DNA of 64,000 bases. Source: Altica lythri. Its lineage: Eukaryota; Arthropoda; Insecta; Coleoptera; Chrysomelidae. Under the pieces are notes generated by a model. It made no database searches and had not been told where the DNA came from. It worked only from the letters and a program-made list of their open reading frames with translations. The DNA is taken from NCBI GenBank assembly GCA_964028335.1, contig OZ034808.1, positions 30,867,379 through 30,931,378 on the forward strand. The letters run 5' to 3'. Of the stretch, positions 1-11,839 are shown one piece after another (the first letter of the stretch is position 1; every line of letters starts with the position of its first letter). Made by a program: the position numbers and the translations under genes.

Positions 1-472
1 ACTCTACTAAGATATTACATCTCCGTAGCTTGTATTTTGCTCTTCCATCTTTGTGGTAAGGTCTAGATTAAAATAACATTTTTAAATAATTTTGATTTAG
101 TTTAATTAAAAAAAAAAAACATTTTAAAATGAAAATTCACGAAAATTTGAGAATTTGAAAAATTTAAAAAAATACATAAAAAAAGAGTGTGCGTGTAACC
201 TTTACGCGCGATTGAAGTAAAACTTGTTGACGTACGTATCGGAAAATAAATATTTAATTACAATTCAATCATATTTATTGCCTATATACTTTACAAAAAA
301 AATGAGATGTTATATTTATATTATTCATTAGAAATAGGAATTTGAAAGTTATCATTATTTTTTTTATATATGAAATAATAGGTTTATGATAACTAAAATG
401 TAAAACATAGATTTTAGTCTATAAATACCATTAATGTATTTGAAACCGTTTAAAAATTTCATAAATAAATTT
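1..472. other. AT-rich DNA, no gene seen
   Basis: Homopolymer-rich A/T sequence with no open frame, recognisable element or RNA gene. It lies outside the visible part of the 1.3 kb repeat. Because the partner copy is cut by the window edge, I cannot tell whether the repeat really begins at 473 or further left. Confidence 0.6.
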
Positions 473-1004
473 CGGAAATTTAAACTCCTCCCATAGCTGA
501 AATTATACAGTTACTTCCATCAGAATCTTCCGTTAGAATCTACCCCTAGTCGTGCCTAAAGAAGTTTTGCTTCAATAATAGGTAAACAATATTAAAAATA
601 TACACACATTACGTTTAGAATGTGTGATTTTGTAGCTTTATCTACCTTATTGTAATACATCACAACACAAGAGCCTTCGATAGTTAGATAACCATTTCAT
701 TTTGTAGCATTTTATAGCATATTCCATAAAATTTAAAATCCTGAGTTAAGTTTGTTTCCTTCACGTCTACGAAGGATCTGTTATTGGTGGTCAAAGGTCA
801 GCCATCTTGACTAGTGGTTTTATGGCCTTTATGGCTACCTAACCAAACCTAAAATAAGTATAAGAAAGTGTTAAAATATTTTGAATATTATTATTTTATG
901 AACAAAAACGTGCAACATGCTTCTTTACTCAACGTAAAGATTCCGTATAAACAATTATTTACTATCATAATATGTATGTATGTATATAAACTTACTTAAT
1001 CAAA

Positions 1005-1299
1005 TCATAATGAATGTGGCTGTCTCGTCATTTTTTCATTTTTGTCATTTTTCTTCAAATCTTTCTGGCGCTTATAATATCCCCTTTGACGTTCACAATT
1101 TATTTTTCTTTTTAGCTCTTTAAGTCTATAAAACGAAAATAGCTAGGTATAAATAATAGGTATAAATAATTAGGTATAAATAGTGTAATTACACACCAAA
1201 AATAAAATTTATGCATATAGAGTACCTACCTATTCACTCATTTTCAATCAATATTTTTTCATCACTTTCTTCATTAATAAATCCACATTGTTTATTCAT
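1005..1299 (-). CDS. putative small two-exon reading frame inside the 1.3 kb repeat (left copy)
   Basis: On the minus strand an ATG at 1299-1297 opens a frame that runs to 1238, where a GTGAAT donor follows. An acceptor TATAG precedes 1125, and the frame then continues to a TGA at 1007-1005. Joined lengths are 62 + 121 bp, giving 60 residues rich in Lys, Arg, Glu and Asn, with no domain I recognise. The right copy of the repeat (63174-63468) has the same start, splice sites, stop and exon lengths, with a few amino-acid replacements and no indel. The two copies are so similar that shared openness is weak evidence, so this may be chance. Confidence 0.25.
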
Positions 1300-1422
1300 A
1301 TTTAATACAAACACTTTATACACAAAAAACTATTTATACAATGTATTTCGATTGACAAGATGATCAGCTGTCAATTCATACAATTACAGATTTAATTTTA
1401 TTTCATATAGGAGGCAAAATCG

Positions 1423-1663
1423 CATGAGCGCCGCCAGGATTATTTTCAGGGGGTGCATCTGCATCTACACACTATTATGATCTAATATATATATAGAATG
1501 TAGAATGATTTGGACAGCAACCGCGACGCCTTTAGTTTTTATTCAAACAATAATTTAATAAAAAAATTAAAAAAATATATAATTTTCTGGTAAATTCAGG
1601 TATTTTCTTTCATAGCAGGGGGGTGCAAGCGCACCCTCTTGCACCCTGCTGCCGGCGCCCATG
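1423..1663. mobile_element. 241-bp MITE nested in the 1.3 kb repeat (hAT/P-like, 8-bp target duplication)
   Basis: The ends are imperfect inverted repeats: CATGAGCGCCGCCAG on the left, and CATGGGCGCCGGCAG when the right end is reverse-complemented. The 8-mer CAAAATCG stands directly outside both ends (1415-1422 and 1664-1671), as expected of a target-site duplication; 8 bp is typical of hAT and P superfamilies. The same insertion at the same site exists in the right copy (62806-63045), so it pre-dates the duplication of the host repeat. No coding capacity. Confidence 0.8.
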
Positions 1664-1774
1664 CAAAATCGTGTCAGTATTAGGTTTTGTTTCCGGTTTC
1701 TGTTATTAGAATGACGTCACGTCCGTTAGAATAACTTTTTTACTCCTAGTGTCGCTAAAGAAGTTTTACTTCAA

Positions 1775-2820
1775 AAATTAGAAAAAATAGGGAAAAACTA
1801 AAAAACGTTAAGAAAAATTAGAAGAGTCTTAAAAATTGAAAAATCTTGTAAAAACCATGAAATTGAGTGAAGAGATAACTCGTTTTTAAATGCAGAATAG
1901 AAGCATAAATTCTGATATATTTGACCGTGAAGTTATTTTTTTTGTAAGATTCTTAGTTATTTTTCCGGGAATTTTAAGCAAAACGTAAAAGTGCTAAGAT
2001 CTGAAGTGAAACGGTTCAACTAAATAATATGATGTGTTTGAGTCATTCTGTTTTAATTAATTTCCGAATTTGTTTAACCTACAGTTTATTGCCAGTGAAT
2101 AATTCCTTGTGAAAGTAATCTTTATTAATTAAATATTTCTTTCACGAAATTAATACAGTGCAACTTCTTATAATGTATTCAGAAGATTACTATCATTGCA
2201 CCCCCTTTTCAGTCTAGCAGGGAATTGCATAAAAATTATTTGCTGAATTGCCAAAATGAATAAATATATTCAGGAAATACAATTTGCATGAAATAGACAA
2301 ATAAACAACATAGAAAAACGCACGTGTCAAAAAAAATCTAGGGGTTACATATTACATAAAATTCGATGACTTGCAGGGAAACAGTTTCACCCTTGTCTTT
2401 TCTGACACGCAAACCATTTTTCCCTTTTCTATATTACGAGTGCTGTTTAATGTAATAGGGTGGATGAAATTGATCAAATAGTGAATTGAATATGATGGTA
2501 ATCCTTAGCGGAAAAGTCTTACTGTGAAATGCTCTTAATACAGTTTAAATATTTATTCCGTAAGTGGATCACAAAATACTGCTTATCTTTATATTTTACC
2601 AAGTGTATTTCTTAGAACTACTACACACTTTTTATCCATATGCTTTATATTATCAAAAGTGATTAAATAGGTCTTAGATGATATAAATCGATTTAAGATT
2701 CGAATAAATCAACTATACAGTGAAGGCATTAATTCTGGACAGTTCTCACAAATTGTATTATTGGCTCAATATATTTTAATATTATTACCTTATGATCTTA
2801 GTTTCTAAAAGATGGATAAC
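1775..2820. other. AT-rich intergenic DNA, nothing recognised
   Basis: No gene, RNA or element boundary could be supported. If the missing first exon(s) of the downstream kinase were close they could lie here or before the window, but I see no convincing start codon with a donor site. Confidence 0.5.
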
Positions 2821-2827
2821 CTTTGTT

Positions 2828-4200
2828 TTAAAACATTGCCTCGATTTTCCAAGACACTGAGTTTACGAGGCGAGTCAGATCAGCTAGTGTGATCCCTTTG
2901 CACCAAGCCTGAATAATTAGTTCTCTTTTGTAACTAGGGTTACTGCGATACACTAAAACTTTTAACCTGGACCAGAGATTTTCTATAGGATTTAGGTCAG
3001 TGAGGTGATGGTCGCTGAGCCATTTCATGAAACTTTTGATGGTATGACATAGAGCTCCATCTTGCTGAAAGATGCACTTCGGAGTGTCGCCCTCATATAA
3101 ATCATAGATGGAAGGCAGCCGATAAACAGACGTCCTATCTCATGACTACTCATGCATACCCACACCCTGACACTCACAGGATGCTTTGTAGTGACTGTGG
3201 TCCATTTAAATCTTCTCCAAGGCGGCGACGAACAAACTTTACTCCATCAGTACCGAAGATGCTAATTTGGGTTTCATCGCTCCAGATAACTTTAGTCTCA
3301 TATTCATCCGACCATAAGTCATGTGCTAAGCACCCATTTGTACGTTTGTGTCTTTGTTTTTTGTTTGGTAAAGAGATAAAGTATTCGGTATTATCGCTAG
3401 TAAGCCATTATCACACAATTTATTACAGTTCTGTCAGTTATTTCTACTCCAGATGTTTTAAGGATGTAGTTAATATCCTTTTCAGAACTACATCGGTCTT
3501 GCAAAAACTGACAACCCTGCTGTGTTACCTTTGGTTTTTGTTAGTCTTTTAGTCTTTTTGAATGTTTGCGTCGATCCAATGTCTTCAAAGCGTTTACACA
3601 CGATATCTTGGCTCCACCTCGCAATCTGTTTGCTATTTCTTCATATGTACAGTCCTTTTCACGGAGAGTAATTGCTTTGCCTCGAAGATGTACGATTTTT
3701 TAAATTTTACTTATGATATTTTCAGACCTCCAGTTTTCCAATTTTCCAAGATTTTCACACAATTAATTTTTTTTGTGTCAATCTTTGCACGTTCACTCCG
3801 CCCGCCAAAACGTCTTATAGGTATGATTCAATAACTGTCTATAACCTAGCAATATAAAAACCTTGAAAGATTCTAAAAGAAGGTAAGTTTAAGAATTGAA
3901 AAGATCCATAAAAAAATAACAAACATCAAAAAAATATATTAATTAAAAATATACACAAATCAAAAATAAAGTGTAATGGATCGAAGATAAGATTATAATT
4001 ATTCAAAATTCAGTGGTATTTCTTTATCAGTTAATACATGTATATCGTGCATGATTACTATAAATTATATTTTGATTTTCGTTGTTTCTACAAATTTTAT
4101 TTATCACTTTTCTTTTCCATGAAAATTCCGGAAATAAAACAGATTTCAGGAATAAACAATGGAATCCTAATGCGAGGTTAATTTTTTGACGAGTGTACCT
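2828..4200 (-). pseudogene. decayed Tc1-like transposase
   Basis: Read on the minus strand, translated pieces resemble the DDE domain of Tc1/mariner transposases: a WSDE block near 3270-3285, a FQQDGALCHT block near 3040-3080, and a DLNPIENLWSRLK block inside the open piece 3028-2828. The pieces fall in different frames and are broken by stops, so the gene is dead. The N-terminal half (3300-3830) is only faintly recognisable. At 4183-4195 the sequence, reverse-complemented, gives ACACTCGTCAAAAAATTAAC, which resembles a Tc1 terminus. The matching left terminus was not found, so the outer limits are approximate. It lies just upstream of the first visible kinase exon. Confidence 0.7.
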
Positions 4201-4420
4201 ATAGATTTTTACTATTAAAGATTTTGGAAGATTAGTTGTTGAAGGTTGTTTTTGTTAAACATTTAAAATTTATTTTTTCAAATTAAGCTGCTTAGACATG
4301 TGTTAAATTATGGTTGTGCATGGAAATAACTAATTTTACATTTAATCGTTCCATGATAAAAGACCATTTTAGTAATTGCTTATTTCATTTATCATATAAG
4401 TGAATTATTTTTTTTTTCAG

Positions 4421-7400
4421 TAGTATTCCTATAGAAGATGAATATTCTCTACCAAAAATACCCAACGACTATGCTGTAAATATACCGGCAGCTTGCCAGG
4501 ATAGCTCTCCTGACACCCCACAACCTGCATATGATCTCAAACAAGGATGGATAAATGGCATTTTTGGATGTCTACGGCCAGTTCTGTCCATAATTGGAAA
4601 AGGGGTAGTGGAAAATAAAAATACACAAGGTAAACTACATTCTTCTACTTAAGTATATCGTCGTATCAAAGGGTAGAGATCATTATTTGAATTTTAATTT
4701 TGTCAATGGCTATTCTAAGTAATTGTATCGAAGTCAGCCTGAACCAAACCAGAGAAAGTGTTTCTTTGTAACAGTGCAATTTTATATCTTAGCTGATTTC
4801 TTCTTGTTCTACGTAGTGCGTCACATACTGTTTGCTTGTGCTTGACCAAGGAATGTCTCCAGTGATAATTGTGTTATTTACTGATCCATTTTTCATCAGG
4901 CTCCAAACGTTACATTTTGGTACCCCTAGAACTGGCCCTGAACCATAAAATATTGTCGCTGATCCTTTCCTAGTCAGTATTGTATTCCTCTTTGTCCTGG
5001 CACTTAAACTAATTTGACACAGTTATTTTTCACCAGAACATCAAGTTTTTCTCGGCACTCGTGTACTAATTTGGAGACTACCTCAGGGTTCTTTAAGGTA
5101 CCAGCAGAGACCTAACTATCCTACTGATCCACTTAGATTTATAAGTCCTCACATTATTTTATCTGGTGCATTGTATAACTGCATATGCCTCTGTTTGAAA
5201 CTTATTATGGTTAAAATAAAATTAAAATAAGACTATGAAAATCACATAAAAAATAAACGGTTTTCAAAACCCATGCACACAGCCCTCGGAAATACAGTAA
5301 TAATATCTGCCAAATTTTAGCTCTTAATTTCTATCCGCCTAGTTTTAGGAATTTTTCAAAAAATTATTTGACTTTTCGTTCTCAATATGATCCCCCTTGT
5401 ATATATTTCAGCCCAGTATTAAAATTTTAAGACAGACTATTTGACTGAATGTATAGGTACAATCACTGGTAAGCTGTTGTGTGTAACTTACCCTATTTTT
5501 AGTTTTGCGAGTTTGTTGCTTTCAAGCTGGTAGGTTCCTCTTAACAAAAAAGTTGTTCAGATTTTCTTGTAGCCTGTTTAAGCCCATCCTTGTTTCACTA
5601 TAAACACTTTTGAACTTAAAACTGTAGTTTCTGTAGGAAGGAATCTAATTTTTCGTATAACTGAACAATTGAATACTTGTTGTAGACTGTCTCTGGATGG
5701 TACTAAGAGGTAAATAAGTCTGAAACTTACCTACTGCTTTTCTAGTTTTGTTAGTAGGCAGCGTAAAGTTCAGATTGCTAATTCGATTCTAATCAGAAGT
5801 ACAATTTTTATTAAACATCTTTATCATGTTGAATATTTTTGTACTAGAACTGATACATTTAGTTGTTTCTTGGCGTGTTTTGTTTGGCTGCATACCAAGA
5901 TTTTTGTTAGCAGCTTCTATAATTTTTTTTTTCTTAAATTTATATACTTTGTTTTTTTTAGATGATTGGGAAATACCATTCGATCAAATTACAGACCTCA
6001 AGTTTCTTGGTTCCGGTGGACAAGGAGCTGTATTTTCTGGAATGCTCAATAATGTTCAAGTGGCTGTAAAAAAAGTTTCAGATCTTAAAGACACAGACAT
6101 ACGTAATCTCCGTAAATTAAACCATCCGAATATCGTTAAATTTAAAGGTGTTTGTACACAGGAAACATCTTGTTACTGTATTGTGATGGAGTTTTGTCCA
6201 TATGGACCCCTCTTTGATTTATTAAAAAACCAAAAAAATATTGTGACGATAAATAGAGTTGTATCGTGGGCGAAACAGATTTCCAATGGAATGCATTATT
6301 TACATAGCCATAAAATTATACATCGAGATTTGAAGAGCCCAAAGTAAGTATCATCATTTTATAAAATACATATATGTATGTAGATTTTAATATATTTGTT
6401 ATTTTAATCAAACTGTTGATACGCTATCAAAGGATGTAGGTACTTACTAAAAAGTTTCTAGCTGAGTTTTTTTCTAATCTTTTTCACCGAAATGAAGCCT
6501 TATATTTCTGCTACCTTCATCGAATAAATTGCTTCCATGTTAATATTATCTTCAAAAAGGAGCTTTTTCCGTTTTGTGATATTTTTAAGAATGATTCATA
6601 AGTACATTAAAAATTTTTAGTTTGTCACCCATTCGTGGTTAAAAGTACTATACCAATCTCTTTTGTTTTTTTAGTGTACTGATTGGAGAGGGTGAAGTAA
6701 TCAAAATAAGTGACTTTGGAACATCAAGGACATGGAATGGAGTTAGTGAAAAAATGACATTTGCTGGTACAGTTGCGTGGATGGCACCAGAAGCTATTCA
6801 AGAGTTAGCTTGCAGTGAAAAAGTAGATATTTGGTCGTTTGGTGTTGTACTATGGGAACTAATCACGTGTGAAGTTCCATATGATGGGATGAACCAAGGG
6901 GCTATAATGTATTCAGTAGGTTCAGGTAAATTGACACCACCGATACCTAAAACTTGTCCGGATGGTTTTAAATTGATCATGCAGATGTGTTGGAAATTTA
7001 ATCCAAGAGAAAGACCTAATTTTAAACTAATTTGCAACCACTTAGAAATAGCTTCTGTTGATATTTTATCAAAATATGAAGACAAAACTTTCTTTGAAAC
7101 ACAAGAAAGTTGGAAACAAGAAATTAGATCTCAAATTCATGTATTCTGTGAAAAATTTCAAAAACACAAAATTGAATCTCAACTCAAAGAGGAACAACTT
7201 ATTAAAAGACGAGAATTAGAACTAAAACATATTGGAGATATCAGAGAAGTATACCATAGAAGACTAGAGAAAGTTAACCAAATGTTAGTTGAGTTGGCTG
7301 GAAAAATTCAACAAATCGAAAGACAGCGTCCTCCATGTAGACAAAGAAAAATTCTTTCTAGGTTTAACACTCGAAGAAGACCTGGTAATCAGAGTACTAC

Positions 7401-10400
7401 TCCAACAAGTCCAGAATGTAGCTTAACCAGTCCTGATAGTCCACAAACCGTAAGTGTATTTACATAATAATATTAAGTAATAATTAAGGAAGTTAAATTC
7501 TACTATATTCACTCATTTATCTTATCAAAATGTTAAGTATAAAAAAACCTCATCAAAAAGCGGATGTTTTGAAAATCTAATCATAAACAACTGAATTACC
7601 GGTTACAAAATTCTTAGTGAATGTACTTTCACCATTAAATTTTGATTATAGTTTATTATATTAAAAAAGTTTGTAAAGTTCATCTCCTTTAAGGAACTGT
7701 CATTTAGTCAAAATAGTATTTACCAGTAAGTTTTCTTAAGATATTTCACTCTTTTATCATTTTTTAATGCATCACGAGAAATTGAAACTACTATGTGTAG
7801 CAGTTATTTTTATACACTTACTTTTTTAATAAAAAAAGTAGACAAAAATCATTTATTATATTTTAGATTGCTCCAAAGCCTCCAGATTACAATAGACTTC
7901 ACGTAGAACCACAAATTGCCACAACTTCGACAACTACTCAAACCACTATAACATCACGCAAAAAACATCATCGAACAAACTCAAATTCACCTAGAAACTC
8001 AAGGTCTTCTAGATCTTCAAGTTCTAGAATGTCGATAGGTGTGGATGCTGAAACACAGACTGATGCTATGGATATTAGTGAGACTGATTGGAGCCCAACT
8101 ACAAGCTGTCCAAGTACAAGCTGCGCAACTACTACAGTTTATCCACAACGGGTTATTTTGCAGGAGTTTAAAGATTCGGGAAGCGATGAAGGTCTAAATG
8201 GGAATTGTGTACAGGTGCATTATATGATGCCTCATGCAGAACCAGGTTTGTATTCAAGAGTGATACAATTTATAATTTCTTTAGTAGTTGTCAAAGTTTG
8301 ACTCCATAATTTCTTCAGTTGTAGTTCTTCTCAACTACCTTCTTTCTTCGAATTAATTTCGTATAGACAATGACAAAGATCGTTTTTTTTATTAATATTT
8401 ATTAAATTAATAATAAAAGCAGTGAATTTTTGTATTAAGTATTAATTATCGGACCTTCAGACTGTTGAAGTATTTAACTGAATTCTATTTGGATTTTTTT
8501 GCAGTTCAAATATTCACCAGACGAGATTCCCGGACACCTAGTCCTCATATGTTTCAATCAGAGGACAGCGTAAACCGAAATATACACCCTCAAATATCTA
8601 GCGAAGAAGATAATCTCGAAACAATTGGAAGAAAAGTATCTGCTATTAAAATTGATACAATATTTTCTCCGGAAAATGGGAATTTATCTACCAATCTTTG
8701 CGATATTATTCGACAAAGAACGTTTTCGGAAACCAGAGATGATTTGGATAGTACTGAAGATGCTGCTAATGATAGTGTGATCAGCTCTGATGAGGAAGGA
8801 GAGGTATATAACCAATCTTTAAGGAGAAAAAGGTAATTTTACTTGCTTAAATATTAACAAATTTTATTCAGTGGTATAATGATCTATAAAATATAAAAAG
8901 ATTACTGTTTAGGAAATTAATATTTCGTATGTAATTTTTGTTGTGCAGCAAGCAACCTTCAGGAAAAGAGTTGTTAAAGTCAAGGTAAATACAACTAGAC
9001 AAACACCATCAATGTTGCACCACATATAAGTTTTTTATTATTTTTTAGCATTTGCAATCACTCACAAAATATTTTTTAAGCTAGTTACAAACAATACCTT
9101 GGCCATTGTACATTCCCTTATTTTACTTATTATTCTCTTTGGACTCTGCGATAAACCTAGTTAATGCTTTCTTTTTTTTTCAATTAGTGAATACTTTTAC
9201 CAGTCACTTTTCTACGTTATTTACGATTTAGTTAACTTCCAGAATCGGTTTATTCTTAATTTAATATGATGCTGTCTGTAAGAGGGATGGATTAAATTCT
9301 ATTTACTTTTTCTGGCAGTGTTTCAGTTAAATAATATAAATGCTAAGAATAAAGATATAAACCAAATTTTATTTATGCCAGTGTTGCCCTGTACAGAAAG
9401 CATGGGGTTTTAATGACTCTAGTCATCTCAATTCACAGTTTCTTCCTTACATAATTTCTTTTACAACTTTTGGATTTTTAACTGTAACTTTCGAAGATCC
9501 TGTCTCATATCGTTCATTATATTTCTTATCTTATTTTATAATATTGCACGGCAAGGCAAGGCAAGGTTCACAGGAGTGGGATTTTGGTGGGTTTTGGGTG
9601 TTGCGTTTAAGAACATGTTATAGGACTTAATGTCCTTTTCAGGGATGGATGATGGAGTTTGGATGGAGTTAGTATCAGTCGTTGGTTCTAATCGGTGTTC
9701 GCTTCCTGATTTTTGGCTGTTTCGGTGTATCTTGGAACGTGCCCAAACTGACAAAAAAACTCTTTTTGGTGTGAGTGTGAGTTTGTGTCCAATGTGGGTT
9801 TTGGATATTGACGTTGTGGCGTGACTCCTCCGGTGTGAGGCCTCCCATTTGGCAAGCACGAAGGGAACCACAGAAACCTTCCTCAACGACTCAGTTTTTG
9901 TTTTGTATCCTGTTGTCTTCCTATATCTACCTGTAGGAGAGGGTGGTTTCGTCAAGAAGGTCGTTAAGTTCTGTAGGAAGGTCCATGTCTACAGTTTGGA
10001 GAAGTCTTAAGGAGGGAAGAGGATCTTGATATTTGGTATTCTTGATGTTCTTTGGAGTTCTCGATTCCAGTGGGTATGGAGAGTACTCTGAGCGTTGATT
10101 TTGGTTCCCTGTAGAGTCCGAGCGACGTATCGTTGTTGTAGCATCTGAAATTGAGAAGGAAGATGAAATATTACCCTATTATCATCAGGACTCCAGGACG
10201 CCCCTTTTTGGCATGTAATAAAGATAAATTTGACTTACGTGGATTCAATGGCAAGTTTAAAGTAAAATAAAAACATTTTTATAACAAAATTATACTAATT
10301 TTTTGTACAAACTGAACACACAAACGACTTTACAACCAATTCAATCGAATGCAGATCTTTAACTTTTAGTTTATCATCGTACAACTCTCTACAAATTAAT

Positions 10401-11002
10401 AAAAAGTAACGATATATAACAAGTAGAAATTTATATTAATTCCAAGTATAATTTGTTCTAAAATACTTATCTAACGATTTAACTACTAGCATGGTCTCCA
10501 TTTTTTTTATTTTTTTTATATGTACATAACATTTTGATATTTTTTTTAATTAAATTTTACGTTATTTCTTGTGAACAAAACTACGTTATTCCCAGTTTCA
10601 GCTACACATCGCTTTATATTTCTTATCATATACTTAGTATACTCATGTACAATTTAGTCTTTAGATATTTTAAATTGAAGCAAAATTGATTATTGATTTT
10701 TTTGCAGTTTGGCACGAAGACCAATCTACCCAGGAAGGCGATCCGCAAGATACAAAATCAATCACCATTACCAAAATCGGGATCCTTCAGATGAAGGTAA
10801 TACTTCCGAATATTCCGTTTCACCTTCGAGTAAATCATCCACTCTTGAATCTAATCCGGATCGATTACGACGTTTATCTAATCGATCAATAAAAAGAACT
10901 AATGATAGTTTGGATCAGTCCTCGGATAGTGAATCGGAAGATAATATAACAATCGCAACACAAGTCGCGTACAAACTGAACAAAACGGATAATGTAGTCT
11001 GA
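4421..11002 (+). CDS. wnd: DLK/Wallenda-type MAP kinase kinase kinase (MAP3K12/13 orthologue), 5' partial, seven exons
   Basis: Exons 4421-4629, 5962-6343, 6675-7449, 7867-8245, 8505-8832, 8949-8984 and 10708-11002 join in frame with GT/AG borders and encode 800 residues ending in TGA at 11000-11002. Exon 1 carries the conserved GIFGCLRPVLSIIGKG segment found just before the kinase domain of DLK/LZK. The kinase domain follows: glycine loop GSGGQGAV, VAVKK lysine, HRDLKSPN catalytic loop (split by the second intron after the first two bases of the Asn codon), DFG, then GTVAWMAPE and DIWSFGVVLWEL. A charged helical, zipper-like stretch follows at about 7130-7330, then a Ser/Thr-rich tail. The SLARRPIYPGRRS block in the last exon is also DLK-like. 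Family members phosphorylate MKK4/7-type kinases upstream of JNK and p38 and act in axon-injury signalling. The first base of exon 1 completes a codon begun upstream, so the N-terminus is missing. Family assignment is firm; the symbol is by homology. Confidence 0.93.
4790..5195 (-). pseudogene. LINE RNase H fragment in kinase intron 1
   Basis: On the minus strand a piece reading SKLVHECREKLDVL followed by VPGQRGI resembles the C-terminal half of a retrotransposon RNase H domain, where the usual motif is VPGHxGIxGNExAD. Stops interrupt it. The same stretch recurs, diverged, at 36645-37015 and 38700-39125, all in the same orientation, so this is an old dispersed LINE family. Confidence 0.6.
8949..8984 (+). 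other. wnd: 36-bp frame-neutral exon of the kinase gene
   Basis: The segment is bounded by GTGCAG on the left and GTAAAT on the right and adds 12 residues (SKQPSGKELLKS-like). The exons on either side both join it in the same phase (two codon bases carried over). Skipping it therefore joins 8832 directly to 10708 with the frame kept and the conserved SLARRP block intact. This makes it a candidate alternatively spliced micro-exon. Confidence 0.6.
9536..10225. other. GC-richer insert in the last kinase intron, unidentified
   Basis: Base composition changes abruptly from AT-rich to near-balanced between about 9545 and 10215. A 139-codon stretch on the minus strand (9955-9536) is open, with many Thr, Ser, Arg and Lys, but I recognise no domain. 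A short tandem GGCAA run marks the left edge. An old retrotransposon piece is the most likely explanation, but no terminal repeat or target duplication was found. Confidence 0.35.
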
Positions 11003-11376
11003 TTCGGAAAGATTGAATGTGATTTTAGTTTATAATTTATTATCTTAGTTATAATTAGGCACAGTTTTTGTATGCTAGGATACAGTCAGATAAGTTACAT
11101 CTAAGTTCAAATAATTAATAGTTTTTTTTTCTATGAAAAAGAGAGTCTATTGTTTTAGTTAAGTGGACTTGATCATGGCTATTTAAAATTACATTTTTTT
11201 GTCACGGTTTCTAAACATCCAACAAATACCTAAAACTATACTCAAATTATTACTTCTTTTCGAATTATTATGGTGTATTTTACCGCTTTTTTTCTGCTCA
11301 AGTATTTATTTATTCAGAACATGCTAATTTTATGTTTAAGATAAAGATCTAAGAATCACTTCATCATTGGAATAAA
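11003..11376 (+). promoter_or_regulatory. kinase 3' UTR with candidate poly(A) signal
   Basis: After the kinase stop codon the sequence is AT-rich and non-coding. The first good AATAAA hexamer on the plus strand is at 11371-11376, 370 bp past the stop, a plausible cleavage signal. Several other A/T-rich hexamers follow, so the true end could be later. Confidence 0.45.
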
Positions 11377-11835
11377 CACTCTAAACAGATAAATAATAAT
11401 ACAATATATAAAAATTTAAATCAGTTAACTTGAAATAATATATCTTACCAACACCTGTTTCGTTAAATTTAGTAATCAATGAAATAAGAAATTTTAATTA
11501 AAAATGTATTATACCTGAATCTAAAATTAATATATAAGGTTTTGAAACATAAATTACATTAGAAAGATCAAAAATCTAAAGAATCTAAGGAATGATAAAA
11601 AATTTCAATCTTGATCTTATTGACTACAATTAGTCATCAATTTAAAATTTATTTATAGAATTTAAAATAATCATACATAAACAACAAAATGTTCACTGAT
11701 TTTAGTCACCACGTTTAATCTCTGATTATTAAATCCAAAATTAAATTGTTGAACAGTTTTAAAGAACAAATTAAATGATGTAAAGCCAAGATTTATTTTG
11801 CTACGATTTTGATAGTTTAATTAATAAAGATCTCG
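11377..11835. other. AT-rich downstream flank, nothing recognised
   Basis: Simple AT-rich sequence with no open frame or repeat boundary that I can support. It may include distal 3' UTR of the kinase gene. Confidence 0.5.
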
Positions 11836-11839
11836 GATA

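Larger units (their letters stand above)
473..1774 (-). repeat. 1.3 kb dispersed repeat, left copy (inverted relative to 62695-64000)
   Basis: The reverse complement of this segment matches 62695-64000 with only scattered substitutions and very small indels (about 97% identical by eye). The matching region ends sharply at 1774/62695, just after the near-palindrome GAAGTTTTACTTC (1760-1772). A sister motif GAAGTTTTGCTTC lies at 561-573 in the same orientation, and both are preceded by related sequence containing CCGTTAGAAT and CTAGT, so the unit looks like a core flanked by short direct repeats. A 241-bp MITE is nested at 1423-1663. The repeat family is not one I can name; no transposase is visible. 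Confidence 0.85.

Noticed and set aside
3142..3834. Plus-strand open frames over the Tc1 remnant
   Set aside because: They are antisense shadows of the minus-strand transposase and have no domain of their own.
6798..7085. Minus-strand frame over the kinase domain
   Set aside because: Antisense shadow of the DLK kinase exon.
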